From Fibrobacter sp. (GTDB lineage Bacteria > Fibrobacterota > Fibrobacteria > Fibrobacterales > Fibrobacteraceae): a DNA stretch of 64,000 nt. The notes under the pieces are model-generated. The model searched no databases. It was not told where the DNA came from and saw nothing but the letters and a program-made list of their open reading frames with translations. Location: assembly GCA_017475045.1 (NCBI GenBank), contig JAFVGH010000133.1, positions 16,628 to 80,627 of the forward strand. The letters are read 5' to 3'. How positions within the stretch are numbered: position 1 is the first letter of the stretch; every line of letters starts with the position of its first letter. Positions 25,083 to 33,447 of the stretch are shown here, piece after piece. A program made the translations under genes and the position numbers.

Positions 25083-25814
25083 ATGAAAGTAGCTTTAGTA
25101 ACAGGAGCTTCGAAAGGTATCGGCAAGGCCTGCGCCTTGCGCCTTGCCCGCGACGGTTATACCGTCGTAGTGAACTACTCCAGTTCCGATGAGGCAGCAA
25201 ACGCCACGCTCGACCAGATCAAGGCCGAAGGTGGTGACGGCATGGTTTACAAGGCCGACGTTTCCAAGCTAGACGAAGTCAAAGTCATGGTTCGCGAGGT
25301 TTTCAAGACCTACGGGCGCATTGACGTGCTGGTGAACAACGCAGGCATCGTTCGCGACGAATACCTGATGATGATGAACCCCGCAACCTTGGACAAGTGT
25401 TTCGACCTGAACGTGAAGGGCTACTTCTACTGCGCCCAGCAGGTGGCCGTGAAAATGTACAAGCAGAAATCCGGCGTGATTATCAACATGAGTTCCGTGT
25501 CTTCGAAATTCGCATTGGCGGGTCAGGCCGTATACAGCGCCACCAAGGGGGCGGTAAATTCCCTTACCCAGACCCTAGCCAAGGAACTGGGCGGTTTTGG
25601 CATTCGCGTGAACGCCGTGGCTCCGGGCTTTATCGCTACCGAGATGATCGAGGCCATTCCCGAAGAAACCCGCAAGGGCTACCTCGAAAAGATACCCTTA
25701 AAACGTTTCGGCTCTGCCGACGAAGTGGCAAACATCGTGTCTGCATTGGCCTCTGACCAGTTCGCCTATGTGACCGGCCAGGTGTTCGTGCTGGACGGAG
25801 GACTTTCCCTATGA
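25083..25814 (+). CDS. 3-oxoacyl-ACP reductase (FabG-like SDR), 243 aa
   Basis: The start at ATG 25083 follows an AAGGAG site at the right distance. The Rossmann motif is TGASKGIGKACALR, NNAG lies in DVLVNNAGIVRDE, and the catalytic Ser-Tyr-Lys lies in MSSVSSKFALAGQAVYSATK. The C-terminal VTGQVFVLDGG is typical. It would reduce the ketone made by the fused synthase. Its stop overlaps the dehydratase start (ATGA), so the two are translationally coupled. It is a paralogue of the reductase at 4047-4781. Confidence 0.92.
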   Translation: MKVALVTGASKGIGKACALRLARDGYTVVVNYSSSDEAANATLDQIKAEGGDGMVYKADVSKLDEVKVMVREVFKTYGRIDVLVNNAGIVRDEYLMMMNPATLDKCFDLNVKGYFYCAQQVAVKMYKQKSGVIINMSSVSSKFALAGQAVYSATKGAVNSLTQTLAKELGGFGIRVNAVAPGFIATEMIEAIPEETRKGYLEKIPLKRFGSADEVANIVSALASDQFAYVTGQVFVLDGGLSL

Positions 25815-26257
25815 TGAACATCTACGAAATCAGCGAAAAGATTGCACAGCGTCCGCCGTTCCAGATGGTCGAACGCGTCACGGAACTTGTACCCAACGAA
25901 TCTGCCGTGGGCATCAAGAACGTAAGCGTGAATGAGCCCTACTTTATGGGGCATTTCCCCGGCACTCCGATTATGCCGGGCGTGCTCATTGTGGAAAGTT
26001 GCGCCCAGCTTTGTTCCCTAGTGATAGAAAAGCCCGCCGAAGACCTGGAAAAGAACCTGTATGTTCTTTTGAAAATTGACGGATTCAAGTTCGTGAAGCC
26101 GGTAATCCCCGGCGACCAGCTTGAAATTTCTGTCAAGAAGACCAAGGAAGGCGGCGTACTGGTGGGCTTTGACTGCATTGTGAAAGTGAACGGCAATATC
26201 CACGCGAAGGGAGCTCTCACCTTTACAAGCATTCCAAAGGAATCCTTAGGGAAATAG
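25811..26257 (+). CDS. FabZ-type 3-hydroxyacyl-ACP dehydratase, 148 aa
   Basis: A hotdog-fold dehydratase with catalytic His48 in MGHFPGTPIMPG and Glu62 in VLIVESCAQL. The N-terminus, IAQRPPFQMVERV, matches the FabZ substrate-pocket start. It removes water from 3-hydroxyacyl-ACP to give the trans-2-enoyl product. No enoyl reductase is near, so repeated cycles would leave conjugated double bonds, as expected for a polyene. It is coupled to the ketoreductase by a 4-base overlap. A heptamer repeat array starts 6 bases after its stop. Confidence 0.92.
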   Translation: MMNIYEISEKIAQRPPFQMVERVTELVPNESAVGIKNVSVNEPYFMGHFPGTPIMPGVLIVESCAQLCSLVIEKPAEDLEKNLYVLLKIDGFKFVKPVIPGDQLEISVKKTKEGGVLVGFDCIVKVNGNIHAKGALTFTSIPKESLGK

Positions 26258-26263
26258 AAATCC

Positions 26264-26291
26264 GTGGTCAGTGGTTAGTGGTTAGTGGCTA
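26264..26291. repeat. Heptamer tandem array, GTGGYTA type
   Basis: Four units follow one another: GTGGTCA, GTGGTTA, GTGGTTA, GTGGCTA. The last unit supplies a possible GTG start for the next gene. The related family at 49447-49481 and 49536-49563 uses GNGGYTA and GANNYTA units. Confidence 0.7.
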
Positions 26292-26992
26292 GGAACTCAA
26301 AGAAAAACCCGCTGGTGGAATGCATCATGCATCTCGTTGTCATCGTGGTGATATACACGGTGCGCGTCTTTATGTTTGCCTGGTTCCGCCCGAAGGTCGT
26401 CTTTACAGGTGAATCGGTCAAGTCCACTCATCTTAGAACTCCATCGGTGATTATCGCCAACCATACCAGCATGCTCGACCCGATCATGATGCTTGCCGTA
26501 TTTTTTTCACACAAGAGCATCGTGGTGGCCAAGGACCAGATTGAAGATCCCCATTTCCGTTGGGCCCTCACCCGCGCCAAGTGCGTGATTCCCTGTGACC
26601 GTTTCAACATGGACACCGAATGGGCTCTGCTTGCCAGGCGGGAACTGGAAAAGGGGAACAACGTCATCATTTTCCCCGAAGGCAAGTGCCGTTACGACGG
26701 GCTGCTGAACGAATTCAAGACCGGATTTGCTTTCCTTGCGCGCAGTACCGGAGCGCCGGTTCTTTCCGTGGGGCTTGACGGAATCTACAAATTTGGACAC
26801 CGTACCCGTATCGTGGTAGGAGATGCCGAAAAAATTGAACGGGTGAAGGGAATCACCTCTTCTAAGCACTTGGCAGAACGGAGCGAATATTTCAGGCAGA
26901 AAATCTGGCAGCTCAAGCAGCAGGCCCTTGGCATAGCAGACCCAAAGGTTTTGCCCGTTGCCGCAGAGACCCCAGAAGAGGTACTGGCATGA
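26285..26992 (+). CDS. 1-acyl-glycerol-3-phosphate acyltransferase-like protein (PlsC family), 235 aa
   Basis: An N-terminal membrane segment (VVIVVIYTVRVFMFAWF) precedes the HX4D motif in IIANHTSMLDPI and the FPEG motif in IIFPEGKCRYDG. It would transfer an acyl chain from ACP or CoA to a lipid acceptor. The GTG at 26285 lies inside the heptamer repeat; ATG 26327 (MHLVVIVV) is an equally good start, and the repeat may have extended the 5' end. The stop overlaps the patatin start (ATGA). It is one of two acyltransferases in the presumed polyene gene set. Confidence 0.88.
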   Translation: MARNSKKNPLVECIMHLVVIVVIYTVRVFMFAWFRPKVVFTGESVKSTHLRTPSVIIANHTSMLDPIMMLAVFFSHKSIVVAKDQIEDPHFRWALTRAKCVIPCDRFNMDTEWALLARRELEKGNNVIIFPEGKCRYDGLLNEFKTGFAFLARSTGAPVLSVGLDGIYKFGHRTRIVVGDAEKIERVKGITSSKHLAERSEYFRQKIWQLKQQALGIADPKVLPVAAETPEEVLA

Positions 26993-27834
26993 AAACGGGC
27001 CTTGTACTAGAAGGAGGCTCTCGCCAGACCATGTTCAGCGCAGGCGTGCTGGACACCTTTATGGACGAAAATATTCCCTTCGACTACATCGCGGGCGTTT
27101 CTGCCGGGGCACACGCGGCCATCAACTACATTACCCGCCAACAGGGGCGTCTCCGCTTTATCGTCTTGCCCACCCGACTCCAAAAGGGGAAGAAATGGGC
27201 AAGCAAGTACATCGGCATCCAGAAGGAATTTCACGCCCTGAACTACCTGTCTGCCGACGGCGAAATGCCCTTGGACTTTGAAGCCTACGCAAATTCCAGA
27301 GTCGAATGCGAAATCGGACTCACCTGCTGTGAAACGGGTCGTGCCGAATTCAAATCCGAAAAGCAAGACAAGAAGCGGCTTCTGGACCTGATTAGCGCCA
27401 GTTGCGCCCTGCCCATGCTGTTCCCTATGGCAAAGCTAGATGACAGGCATTACGCCGACGGGTGCATTACCGAGCCCATTCCATACGAACGGGCCTTCGA
27501 AAAAGGATGCGACAAGGTTGTGGCCATATCCACCCACTATCCGGGCGAAGCGGTGACGGATTTTCGCAAGTACCGGGCCATCTTGAACCCGCTGTACAAA
27601 AACAAGTACCCCAACCTCTTTCGGGCATTGATGGTACGGCTCAAACGGTACGAAAAGAAGTTTAGCCAGATGGAATCCCTGGAAAAAAAAGGGAAACTGT
27701 TCTTGATTCGCCCACTTATTGACCTTTGCGACCAGTTCGATACCGACATGGATAAGATGAACGAATCCTATGAGCACGGCGTCGAGATGGCAAAACAGCG
27801 TATGGAAGACCTGAAGGCATTCCTGGAAATCTAA
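26989..27834 (+). CDS. Patatin-like phospholipase (RssA/YjjU-like), 281 aa
   Basis: A Ser-Asp lipase of the patatin fold. The oxyanion-hole region is LVLEGGSRQTMFSAGVLD, the nucleophile is Ser38 in AGVSAG and the catalytic Asp157 is in HYADGCITEPIP. There is no signal peptide, so it probably acts in the cytoplasm or at the inner membrane. It is coupled to the acyltransferase upstream. Together with the Mla-type transporter downstream this suggests phospholipid remodelling, though the substrate is unknown. Confidence 0.88.
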   Translation: MKTGLVLEGGSRQTMFSAGVLDTFMDENIPFDYIAGVSAGAHAAINYITRQQGRLRFIVLPTRLQKGKKWASKYIGIQKEFHALNYLSADGEMPLDFEAYANSRVECEIGLTCCETGRAEFKSEKQDKKRLLDLISASCALPMLFPMAKLDDRHYADGCITEPIPYERAFEKGCDKVVAISTHYPGEAVTDFRKYRAILNPLYKNKYPNLFRALMVRLKRYEKKFSQMESLEKKGKLFLIRPLIDLCDQFDTDMDKMNESYEHGVEMAKQRMEDLKAFLEI

Positions 27835-27857
27835 CTTAGTGGAATTAGGACCGTCGA

Positions 27858-28613
27858 ATGGCAGAAACAAAGAAAATCCTCGTAATGGTAGCAAGCCCCA
27901 AGAACGAACGGAGCGGCACTCTGATTCCTACCAAGGCCTTTGTCCAGGGCCTTGAAGAAAACGGAAATTTTGAAACTGAATATATCTTCATCGACAAGAT
28001 GAACATCAAGCCCTGTCGTGGTTGCCTCAGTTGCTGGGGCCGGCCCGATGGCAGTTGTTTCATCAAGGACGACGACGTCCCCGCCATACGTGAAAAGTTA
28101 ACCAACGCCGACATTGTCATCTGGAGTTTCCCGCTGTTCCTGTTCAGCATTCCCGGGCAGATGAAGGTGTTGATGGATCGTATCGTGGGAATGGTCCACC
28201 CCTACATGGGCCAAAAACTTCAAGAAGGCGCAAACGCATCCAATTCCAACCTTCATGGGCTTCAGTTCCAAAAAGAAGGCCAGAAAATCATCTTGCTGTC
28301 TAGCTGCGCCTGGTGCGATCTGGACGTGGTTTACGAGCCCATCGTAAAACAGTTCGACATTATCCTAGGGCACAAGGGCTACCAGCTTGTGGCCTGCCCC
28401 CAGATGCGTGCCCTGCACCACCGGGGTGGGGAACGCAGACTAAACATCTTGCGCAAACGGTACTGGCAGGGCGGTGCGGAACTCGCAAAGACAGGCAAAC
28501 TGTCCAAAGAGGCGATAGACCTCATGCAAAAGACTATCTTTAGCGACGAAGCCTACGAGAAACTGGTCGTGGAATTCGTGACCCACATGTTCGACCGGGA
28601 TGACAATTTCTAG
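27858..28613 (+). CDS. Flavodoxin-fold NAD(P)H/FMN reductase-like protein, 251 aa
   Basis: It begins with ILVMVASPKNERSGT, the FMN-phosphate loop region of the flavodoxin-like NADPH-dependent FMN reductase family. MNIKPCRGCLSCWGRPDG follows, a Cys-rich stretch like that of iron-sulfur flavoproteins. PLFLFSIPGQMKVLMDRI is the typical dimer and flavin segment. It probably binds FMN and transfers electrons; the partner is unknown. It stands 23 bases after the patatin gene and 26 bases before the permease, so it is likely in the same operon. Confidence 0.82.
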   Translation: MAETKKILVMVASPKNERSGTLIPTKAFVQGLEENGNFETEYIFIDKMNIKPCRGCLSCWGRPDGSCFIKDDDVPAIREKLTNADIVIWSFPLFLFSIPGQMKVLMDRIVGMVHPYMGQKLQEGANASNSNLHGLQFQKEGQKIILLSSCAWCDLDVVYEPIVKQFDIILGHKGYQLVACPQMRALHHRGGERRLNILRKRYWQGGAELAKTGKLSKEAIDLMQKTIFSDEAYEKLVVEFVTHMFDRDDNF

Positions 28614-28639
28614 TTGTTCCACCAGGCAAGATTTTCCAA

Positions 28640-29707
28640 ATGACCTCGATTGCAGAAACCATAAGACTCCCCTCTCGGCTGACCGCAGCCAACAGCAGGA
28701 ATCTTCTGCACAAATGCAAGAATTGCCTCCGCAGGGGCGACCTCTGCCTTGACGGGACAATGCTTGCCCAGATGGACTATAGCGGTGACGCTTTTTTTTC
28801 CCTGCTAGCCGACCTGTCCGAAAAAACGGGGCACAAGCTAACCCTCGCCCATTTCTGTGACGACATAAAGACTCACCTAAAAAACCTAAAAAGACAAAAA
28901 GTCCCGGCAAGGGAAAAAACCAAGCGGCATTTTCTTGAAATTCTTGGAGAAAAAGGGATAAGGGCAGCCAAGGGCACTGCCGAAGTTTTCGTGCTGCTGA
29001 ACATGTCCATCTACTGGAGCCTGCTGGGGCCATTCGACAAGGGAAAAATCAAGTTTCGCGGGACTGCCAAACAAATTTTTGCACTGGGCAGCGAAGCCAT
29101 GGGCATCTGTTTTCTGATGGTGGCCCTGATTTGCTTTACCATGGCCCTGCAAAGTTCCTTTATGCTTAAGGCCGTAGGCGGCGGCTCCTACCTGGCCTCC
29201 GGTCTCGGATTCCTGATTTTTGCAGAAATCGGACCGCTTCTGACCACTATCATTCTGGCGGGCCGCTCCGGCAGTTCCATTGCGGCAGAAATCGCCAATA
29301 TGTCCGTATGCGAAGAAGTCAAGGCCATCAAGACCATGGCCATTCCGCCTGTTCAATACCTGGTAGTGCCCCGCTTTATCGCCATGAGCATTTGCACGCC
29401 AATCCTTTCTTTCTGCGCATCAATCTGCGGATGCTTCGCCGGATTCCTGATAGCCTTCTTTTTCTTTGACATCACCTTTACCAACTATTTCAATTCTATC
29501 CGCGAAGGCATCGAGCCGATTCTTTTCTTAAAGAGTTCCATCAAGGCCCTTGTTTTCGGATGGTTGGTCACCCTTATATCTTGCAACAAGGGGTTGAACG
29601 CCACCGGCGGTGCCGAGGCGGTTGGCCTCGCCACAACTTCCAGCGTGGTAACTTCCATTTCTGCAATCATCGTTGCCGACACCTGCTTCGGCTTCATATT
29701 CTACTGA
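28640..29707 (+). CDS. MlaE-type lipid ABC transporter permease with N-terminal STAS-like (MlaB-like) domain, 355 aa
   Basis: Residues 1-110 look like a STAS/MlaB domain (GDLCLDGTMLAQMDYSGD). After a basic linker comes the MlaE permease: about five hydrophobic helices, with IFAEIGPLLTTIILAGRSGSS, the family's signature stretch, and EEVKAIKTMAIPPVQYLVVPR. In E. coli MlaB and MlaE are separate; fusion of the two is known in some lineages. The complex moves phospholipids or other lipids between the membranes. The ATPase gene begins 7 bases after the stop. Confidence 0.9.
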   Translation: MTSIAETIRLPSRLTAANSRNLLHKCKNCLRRGDLCLDGTMLAQMDYSGDAFFSLLADLSEKTGHKLTLAHFCDDIKTHLKNLKRQKVPAREKTKRHFLEILGEKGIRAAKGTAEVFVLLNMSIYWSLLGPFDKGKIKFRGTAKQIFALGSEAMGICFLMVALICFTMALQSSFMLKAVGGGSYLASGLGFLIFAEIGPLLTTIILAGRSGSSIAAEIANMSVCEEVKAIKTMAIPPVQYLVVPRFIAMSICTPILSFCASICGCFAGFLIAFFFFDITFTNYFNSIREGIEPILFLKSSIKALVFGWLVTLISCNKGLNATGGAEAVGLATTSSVVTSISAIIVADTCFGFIFY

Positions 29708-29714
29708 GGACAAA

Positions 29715-30512
29715 ATGGAAGTTCAATCAAAAAATACAATTCTCCGGGTAGATCACCTGAAAGCAGGTTACGGTGGCAAAACCGTTTTAAACGACATTTC
29801 TTTCGATGTGAAAAAAGGCGAGATCCGTATGATTCTGGGGAGCTCCGGCTGCGGAAAATCGACTCTGCTGAACAACATCCTAAAACTGATTAAATCCCAA
29901 AGCGGAACCATCACCTATTTCGGAAAAACCTTCGGAGCCAAAGAAGGACTGGACAGCGAGACCCGCATGCGTACCGGCGTTCTTTTCCAAAACGGAGCCC
30001 TGCTTTCGGACCTGACCGTAGCAGAAAACGCCATGCTCCCCCTGATTCGCAGCATGCCCTACATGCCCAAAAGCCAGATGGAAGCCATCGTTGCCGACAG
30101 GTTGGAAAAAGTCCACCTGCTGGACGCGTTCCACAAGTATCCTTCGGAATTGTCTGGGGGCATGAAAAAGCGGGCTGCCCTCGCCCGTGCCATCGCCCTC
30201 AAGCCAGAACTGCTGTTCTGCGACGAACCGTCCACTGGACTGGACCCGGTTACCGCCCGCTCTTTGGACGAACTCCTGCTGGAACTTAGGGACACCCTTG
30301 GAGTTTCCATGGTTATTGTATCTCACGAGCTAGAAAGCATCAAGATTATATGCGACAGGTTCGTATATTTGCAGGACGGATACGTACTCATGGACGGAAC
30401 ACTGCAACAAGGACTAGATAGCGAGAACCCTACCCTCTGGAATTTTTTCCGCCGGGAATGCCCCCCTGAAAAAGACAACAATGAATATTACCATTTCGAT
30501 TTTCTAGACTAA
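29715..30512 (+). CDS. MlaF-type lipid ABC transporter ATPase, 265 aa
   Basis: The start at ATG 29715 is chosen for the GAGGA site 5 bases upstream. Walker A is LGSSGCGKST, the signature is ELSGGMKKRAALARAI, Walker B is LLFCDEPSTGLDP and the switch is VSHE. ELSGGM-KR is typical of the MlaF/MCE-associated class. It powers the permease encoded directly upstream. The MCE protein gene follows after 10 bases. Confidence 0.93.
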   Translation: MEVQSKNTILRVDHLKAGYGGKTVLNDISFDVKKGEIRMILGSSGCGKSTLLNNILKLIKSQSGTITYFGKTFGAKEGLDSETRMRTGVLFQNGALLSDLTVAENAMLPLIRSMPYMPKSQMEAIVADRLEKVHLLDAFHKYPSELSGGMKKRAALARAIALKPELLFCDEPSTGLDPVTARSLDELLLELRDTLGVSMVIVSHELESIKIICDRFVYLQDGYVLMDGTLQQGLDSENPTLWNFFRRECPPEKDNNEYYHFDFLD

Positions 30513-30522
30513 AGAGCGAAAG

Positions 30523-31449
30523 ATGGAAACCACACGCTCCGAAAGAATAAAGATTGGCGCTTTCATGCTCTTTTGCGGAATACTCATCCTGGTATTCCTG
30601 GGCTATGTCCTGTCCCGCTACTTGAACAAGGAATATGACTACTACTACACCATATTCAGCGATTCTGTCATTGGCCTGTATAACGAAGCCCAGGTCAAAC
30701 TCAACGGAATTGATGTGGGCAATGTGGTAAGGATTCAAATCGACTCCACGGACTTGAACCAGGTTGTGGTAATATTCCGAGTAAACAGGGGTACTCCAAT
30801 CAAGCAGGGAACCAGGGCAAGTATGACCCATGGGATTTCCCTTACTGGCGAAAAGCAAATAGTCCTTTCTGGCGGACGGTTTGACGAACCCAATGTGGAA
30901 AGGAATGGTTATGTCCCCGCAGCAGAAAATTCATTTGACAAGTTCGCAAACCAGGCCGGCGACATCGTTGGAAATGTAGATGCCCTGGTCGGAAACCTGA
31001 ACCGCATTTTTTCCAAGGAAAACATAAACAACATAAGCAGCGCCCTGAAAAACCTGGAAAGTGCGACCAGGAATTTGGACCAGTTGACACAGAACATATC
31101 TTCCCCTATCGAGAATTTCTCTGCTGCAGCCAATTCCATGAAAACCATTCTGGGAGAAATCGAGGAAGCCAAAATCGCGGCAAAGGCGGGAACCGATCTG
31201 GACCTGATCAAGGAGAAACTGGAAGCCATCGATACCAGGACCATGAACGACAACCTGCAACAGACGCTAGAATCCGTAAGGCAGTTGACCGCCCGCCTGG
31301 ACCAGACCGTCTATAAGAATCAGGACCAAGTAGAAAATGTCATTACCGAACTAAACGCGGTACTTTCCAACATGGAAGAATTCTCTCAAAAGATCAAGAA
31401 CAATCCCTCGGCACTTATCCATTCAGAAGCCAAGGAGAGACGCAAATGA
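30523..31449 (+). CDS. MlaD-type MCE-domain protein, 308 aa
   Basis: One N-terminal transmembrane helix (about 12-32, IGAFMLFCGILILVFLGYVL) anchors it in the inner membrane. A single MCE domain follows (about 40-135: NEAQVKLNGIDVGNVVRIQI, GTRASMTHGISLTGEKQIVL). A long coiled-coil-like tail is rich in Asn, Leu and Glu. MCE proteins form a ring that binds lipid between permease and outer membrane. The stop overlaps the next start by 4 bases. Confidence 0.92.
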   Translation: METTRSERIKIGAFMLFCGILILVFLGYVLSRYLNKEYDYYYTIFSDSVIGLYNEAQVKLNGIDVGNVVRIQIDSTDLNQVVVIFRVNRGTPIKQGTRASMTHGISLTGEKQIVLSGGRFDEPNVERNGYVPAAENSFDKFANQAGDIVGNVDALVGNLNRIFSKENINNISSALKNLESATRNLDQLTQNISSPIENFSAAANSMKTILGEIEEAKIAAKAGTDLDLIKEKLEAIDTRTMNDNLQQTLESVRQLTARLDQTVYKNQDQVENVITELNAVLSNMEEFSQKIKNNPSALIHSEAKERRK

Positions 31450-32069
31450 TTCGATACACGTCATTCTGGGCTGCGACCCGGAATCTAGCGGCGCTTTTTT
31501 TGCTTTCCCTTACCCTGACAGGCTGCTTTGGCGGCGGGACCTCTGAGCCCACCCGCTACTACACTCTCGCCGTAGAAAACATTTCTGCACCCAAGGCAAG
31601 CGGAACTTTTGCAGGCAAGAGCGTAGCCGTAAAGAAATTTACCATCGACCCCGCCTACCAGCGTTCAAATATTGTCTATCGGGAATCCGCCTACGACTTC
31701 ATGTTCTATGATTTAGACCTCTGGGCAAGCCGTCCGGAACACATGATTACACGGGTCGTCACGGAATATGTTGAAAAGAGCAAATTGTTCGAGTCTGTTA
31801 TTGCGGCAGGCGGCATCATGCCGGATTACGAACTCTCTGGCCACGTCGGGGCAATCGAGGAGGTTGACGAAGGCAGTTCCCAGTCAGCACACCTGACTAT
31901 TGGCCTCACATTCAAGAACGTCCAGTCGAGCGCTATCTTGTGGGAGGGCAAATGCGACAAAAGTAGGTCCACCACTAGCAGGGAACCGAGAGTTACGGCG
32001 GAAGCCCTGTCCAAACTACTGGGCGAATGCTTGGAAGAAAGCCTGAAGGGGATTTCTTCTATAGAATAA
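31446..32069 (+). CDS. ABC-type transport auxiliary lipoprotein (PqiC/DUF330-like), 207 aa
   Basis: The lipoprotein signal ends at LTLTGC (about residue 27). It is followed by PTRYYTLAVENIS, the conserved start of ABC-transport auxiliary lipoproteins, and later by RPEHMITRVVTEYVEKSKLF. These lipoproteins sit under the outer membrane and receive or feed lipid to MCE transporters, as PqiC does for PqiB. It is the last gene of the Mla-type operon and overlaps the MCE gene by 4 bases. Confidence 0.85.
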   Translation: MIRYTSFWAATRNLAALFLLSLTLTGCFGGGTSEPTRYYTLAVENISAPKASGTFAGKSVAVKKFTIDPAYQRSNIVYRESAYDFMFYDLDLWASRPEHMITRVVTEYVEKSKLFESVIAAGGIMPDYELSGHVGAIEEVDEGSSQSAHLTIGLTFKNVQSSAILWEGKCDKSRSTTSREPRVTAEALSKLLGECLEESLKGISSIE

Positions 32070-32097
32070 TTTGCTAGATTGTCTTGCACCTTTTTTT

Positions 32098-33348
32098 ATG
32101 GCGACAGCAAGCATGAGCGAACAACCGAAACTTCTAAAAAATCCGCCGGACCTGAACAAGATTGCAAGGCCCAATTGGATTGAAATCAACCTGGATGCCC
32201 TCTGCAACAACATCAAGTTCATCCGCAGCCAGATTCCCGCAAACACCAAGATTCTCTTACCCGTAAAGGCCGACTCCTACGGGCATGGCAGCCTCGCCTG
32301 CTCCTTTGCCGCCAAGTTCGGCGGTGCAGACTACCTGGGAGTGGCCCACATCAGCGAAGGCATGTTACTCCGTCAGTATGGCATGGACCTGCCCATCTTG
32401 GTGCTTGGCCCCTGTACCCCCTCTGACTTTGCCTACTTCGTAGAATTCCAGCTGACGGCGGCCATCACGGATATCCGTACCGCCATGGCTTTTGACCAAT
32501 TCCTGAAAGAGACGGGCACGACTTGCAAGGCCCACCTGGCCGTTGATACGGGCATGAACCGTTACGGTTTTGACGCCGAGGACTTCAACAACATTCGTGC
32601 GGCCCTCTCCCTCAAGAATTTGTATTTTGAAGGGATGTTCACCCACCTGGCCACCGCCGATATGCCGGGGAACCCCAAGACCGACATCCAGATCCAACGC
32701 TTTACCCGACTTGTAGATGTGCTGGAAGCGGAAGGTCTCCGCCCTGCCATCTGCCATTGCAGCAGTTCCGCAGGCACCCTGACCCGCCCCGAGAGCCACT
32801 TTGACATGGTGCGCCCGGGTCTGGCCCTTTACGGTTACAACTGCATGGGAGCCGCCCCTTCACCGTGGCCCATTAAGCCCGTAATGCGTATCAAGTCTAC
32901 CATCCGCCACATTCACGACGTGAAGCCCGGTGAGACAGTAAGCTATGGCGGTTACTGGATGGCTCAGCAGCCCACCCGTATCGCCACCGTGGCCATCGGT
33001 TACGGTGACGGCTACCTCCGCGGTGGCTACAACAAGGGGTTCCTGTTTATCCGTGGGCAGCTCTGCCCGATTCTCGGCCGCGTGTGCATGGACGCCACTA
33101 TGGTGGACGTGAGCCACATTCCCGATGTTCAGGTTGGCGAAACCGTCGACGTGGTGAACGGCGAACTGGACCACCGCATTTCTATGGAAAGCGTGGCCGA
33201 CGACCACCACACCATTCCCTACGAATTCACTAGCCGTGTGGCCCGCCGCTTGTACCGCAAATACTACTGGAAAAACCGCCTGGTACGCTGGGACTACCTA
33301 CGCCAAGAATTCGGTGTGAAAGACTACAGGGAATTCCCGCTGCGGTAA
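32098..33348 (+). CDS. alr: Alanine racemase
   Basis: 416 residues from ATG 32098, which lies 28 bases after the lipoprotein gene; ATG 32113 (MSEQPK) is an alternative. The PLP lysine is in ILLPVKADSYGHGS, the catalytic Tyr region is GETVSYGGYW, and GRVCMDATMVDVS is the alr signature. It makes D-alanine for peptidoglycan. The C-terminus carries about 40 residues more than usual (YRKYYWKNRLVRWDYLRQEF). A TAGATTGT box at 32075-32082 may give it its own promoter. Confidence 0.95.
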   Translation: MATASMSEQPKLLKNPPDLNKIARPNWIEINLDALCNNIKFIRSQIPANTKILLPVKADSYGHGSLACSFAAKFGGADYLGVAHISEGMLLRQYGMDLPILVLGPCTPSDFAYFVEFQLTAAITDIRTAMAFDQFLKETGTTCKAHLAVDTGMNRYGFDAEDFNNIRAALSLKNLYFEGMFTHLATADMPGNPKTDIQIQRFTRLVDVLEAEGLRPAICHCSSSAGTLTRPESHFDMVRPGLALYGYNCMGAAPSPWPIKPVMRIKSTIRHIHDVKPGETVSYGGYWMAQQPTRIATVAIGYGDGYLRGGYNKGFLFIRGQLCPILGRVCMDATMVDVSHIPDVQVGETVDVVNGELDHRISMESVADDHHTIPYEFTSRVARRLYRKYYWKNRLVRWDYLRQEFGVKDYREFPLR

Positions 33349-33364
33349 ATAACGATTAATCTTC

Positions 33365-33396
33365 GGCAAGCACAGCTTGCCTCGCGCATACGCGAG
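33365..33396. repeat. Twin hairpin element
   Basis: Two perfect short dyads lie back to back: GGCAAG-CACAG-CTTGCC and CTCGCG-CATA-CGCGAG. Neither is followed by a T-run, and the real terminator is separate at 33410-33443. Its role is unknown. Confidence 0.55.
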
Positions 33397-33409
33397 CACC
33401 TATCAATGT

Positions 33410-33443
33410 AAAAAAAAGAGGCCTAAACAGGCCTCTTTTTTTT
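33410..33443. terminator. Bidirectional rho-independent terminator (alr / FISUMP gene)
   Basis: The arms GAGGCCT and AGGCCTC enclose an AAAC loop (33418-33435). An A-run lies on the left and eight T on the right. It serves alr on the plus strand and the convergent FISUMP lipoprotein gene on the minus strand. Confidence 0.85.
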
Positions 33444-33447
33444 GAAC

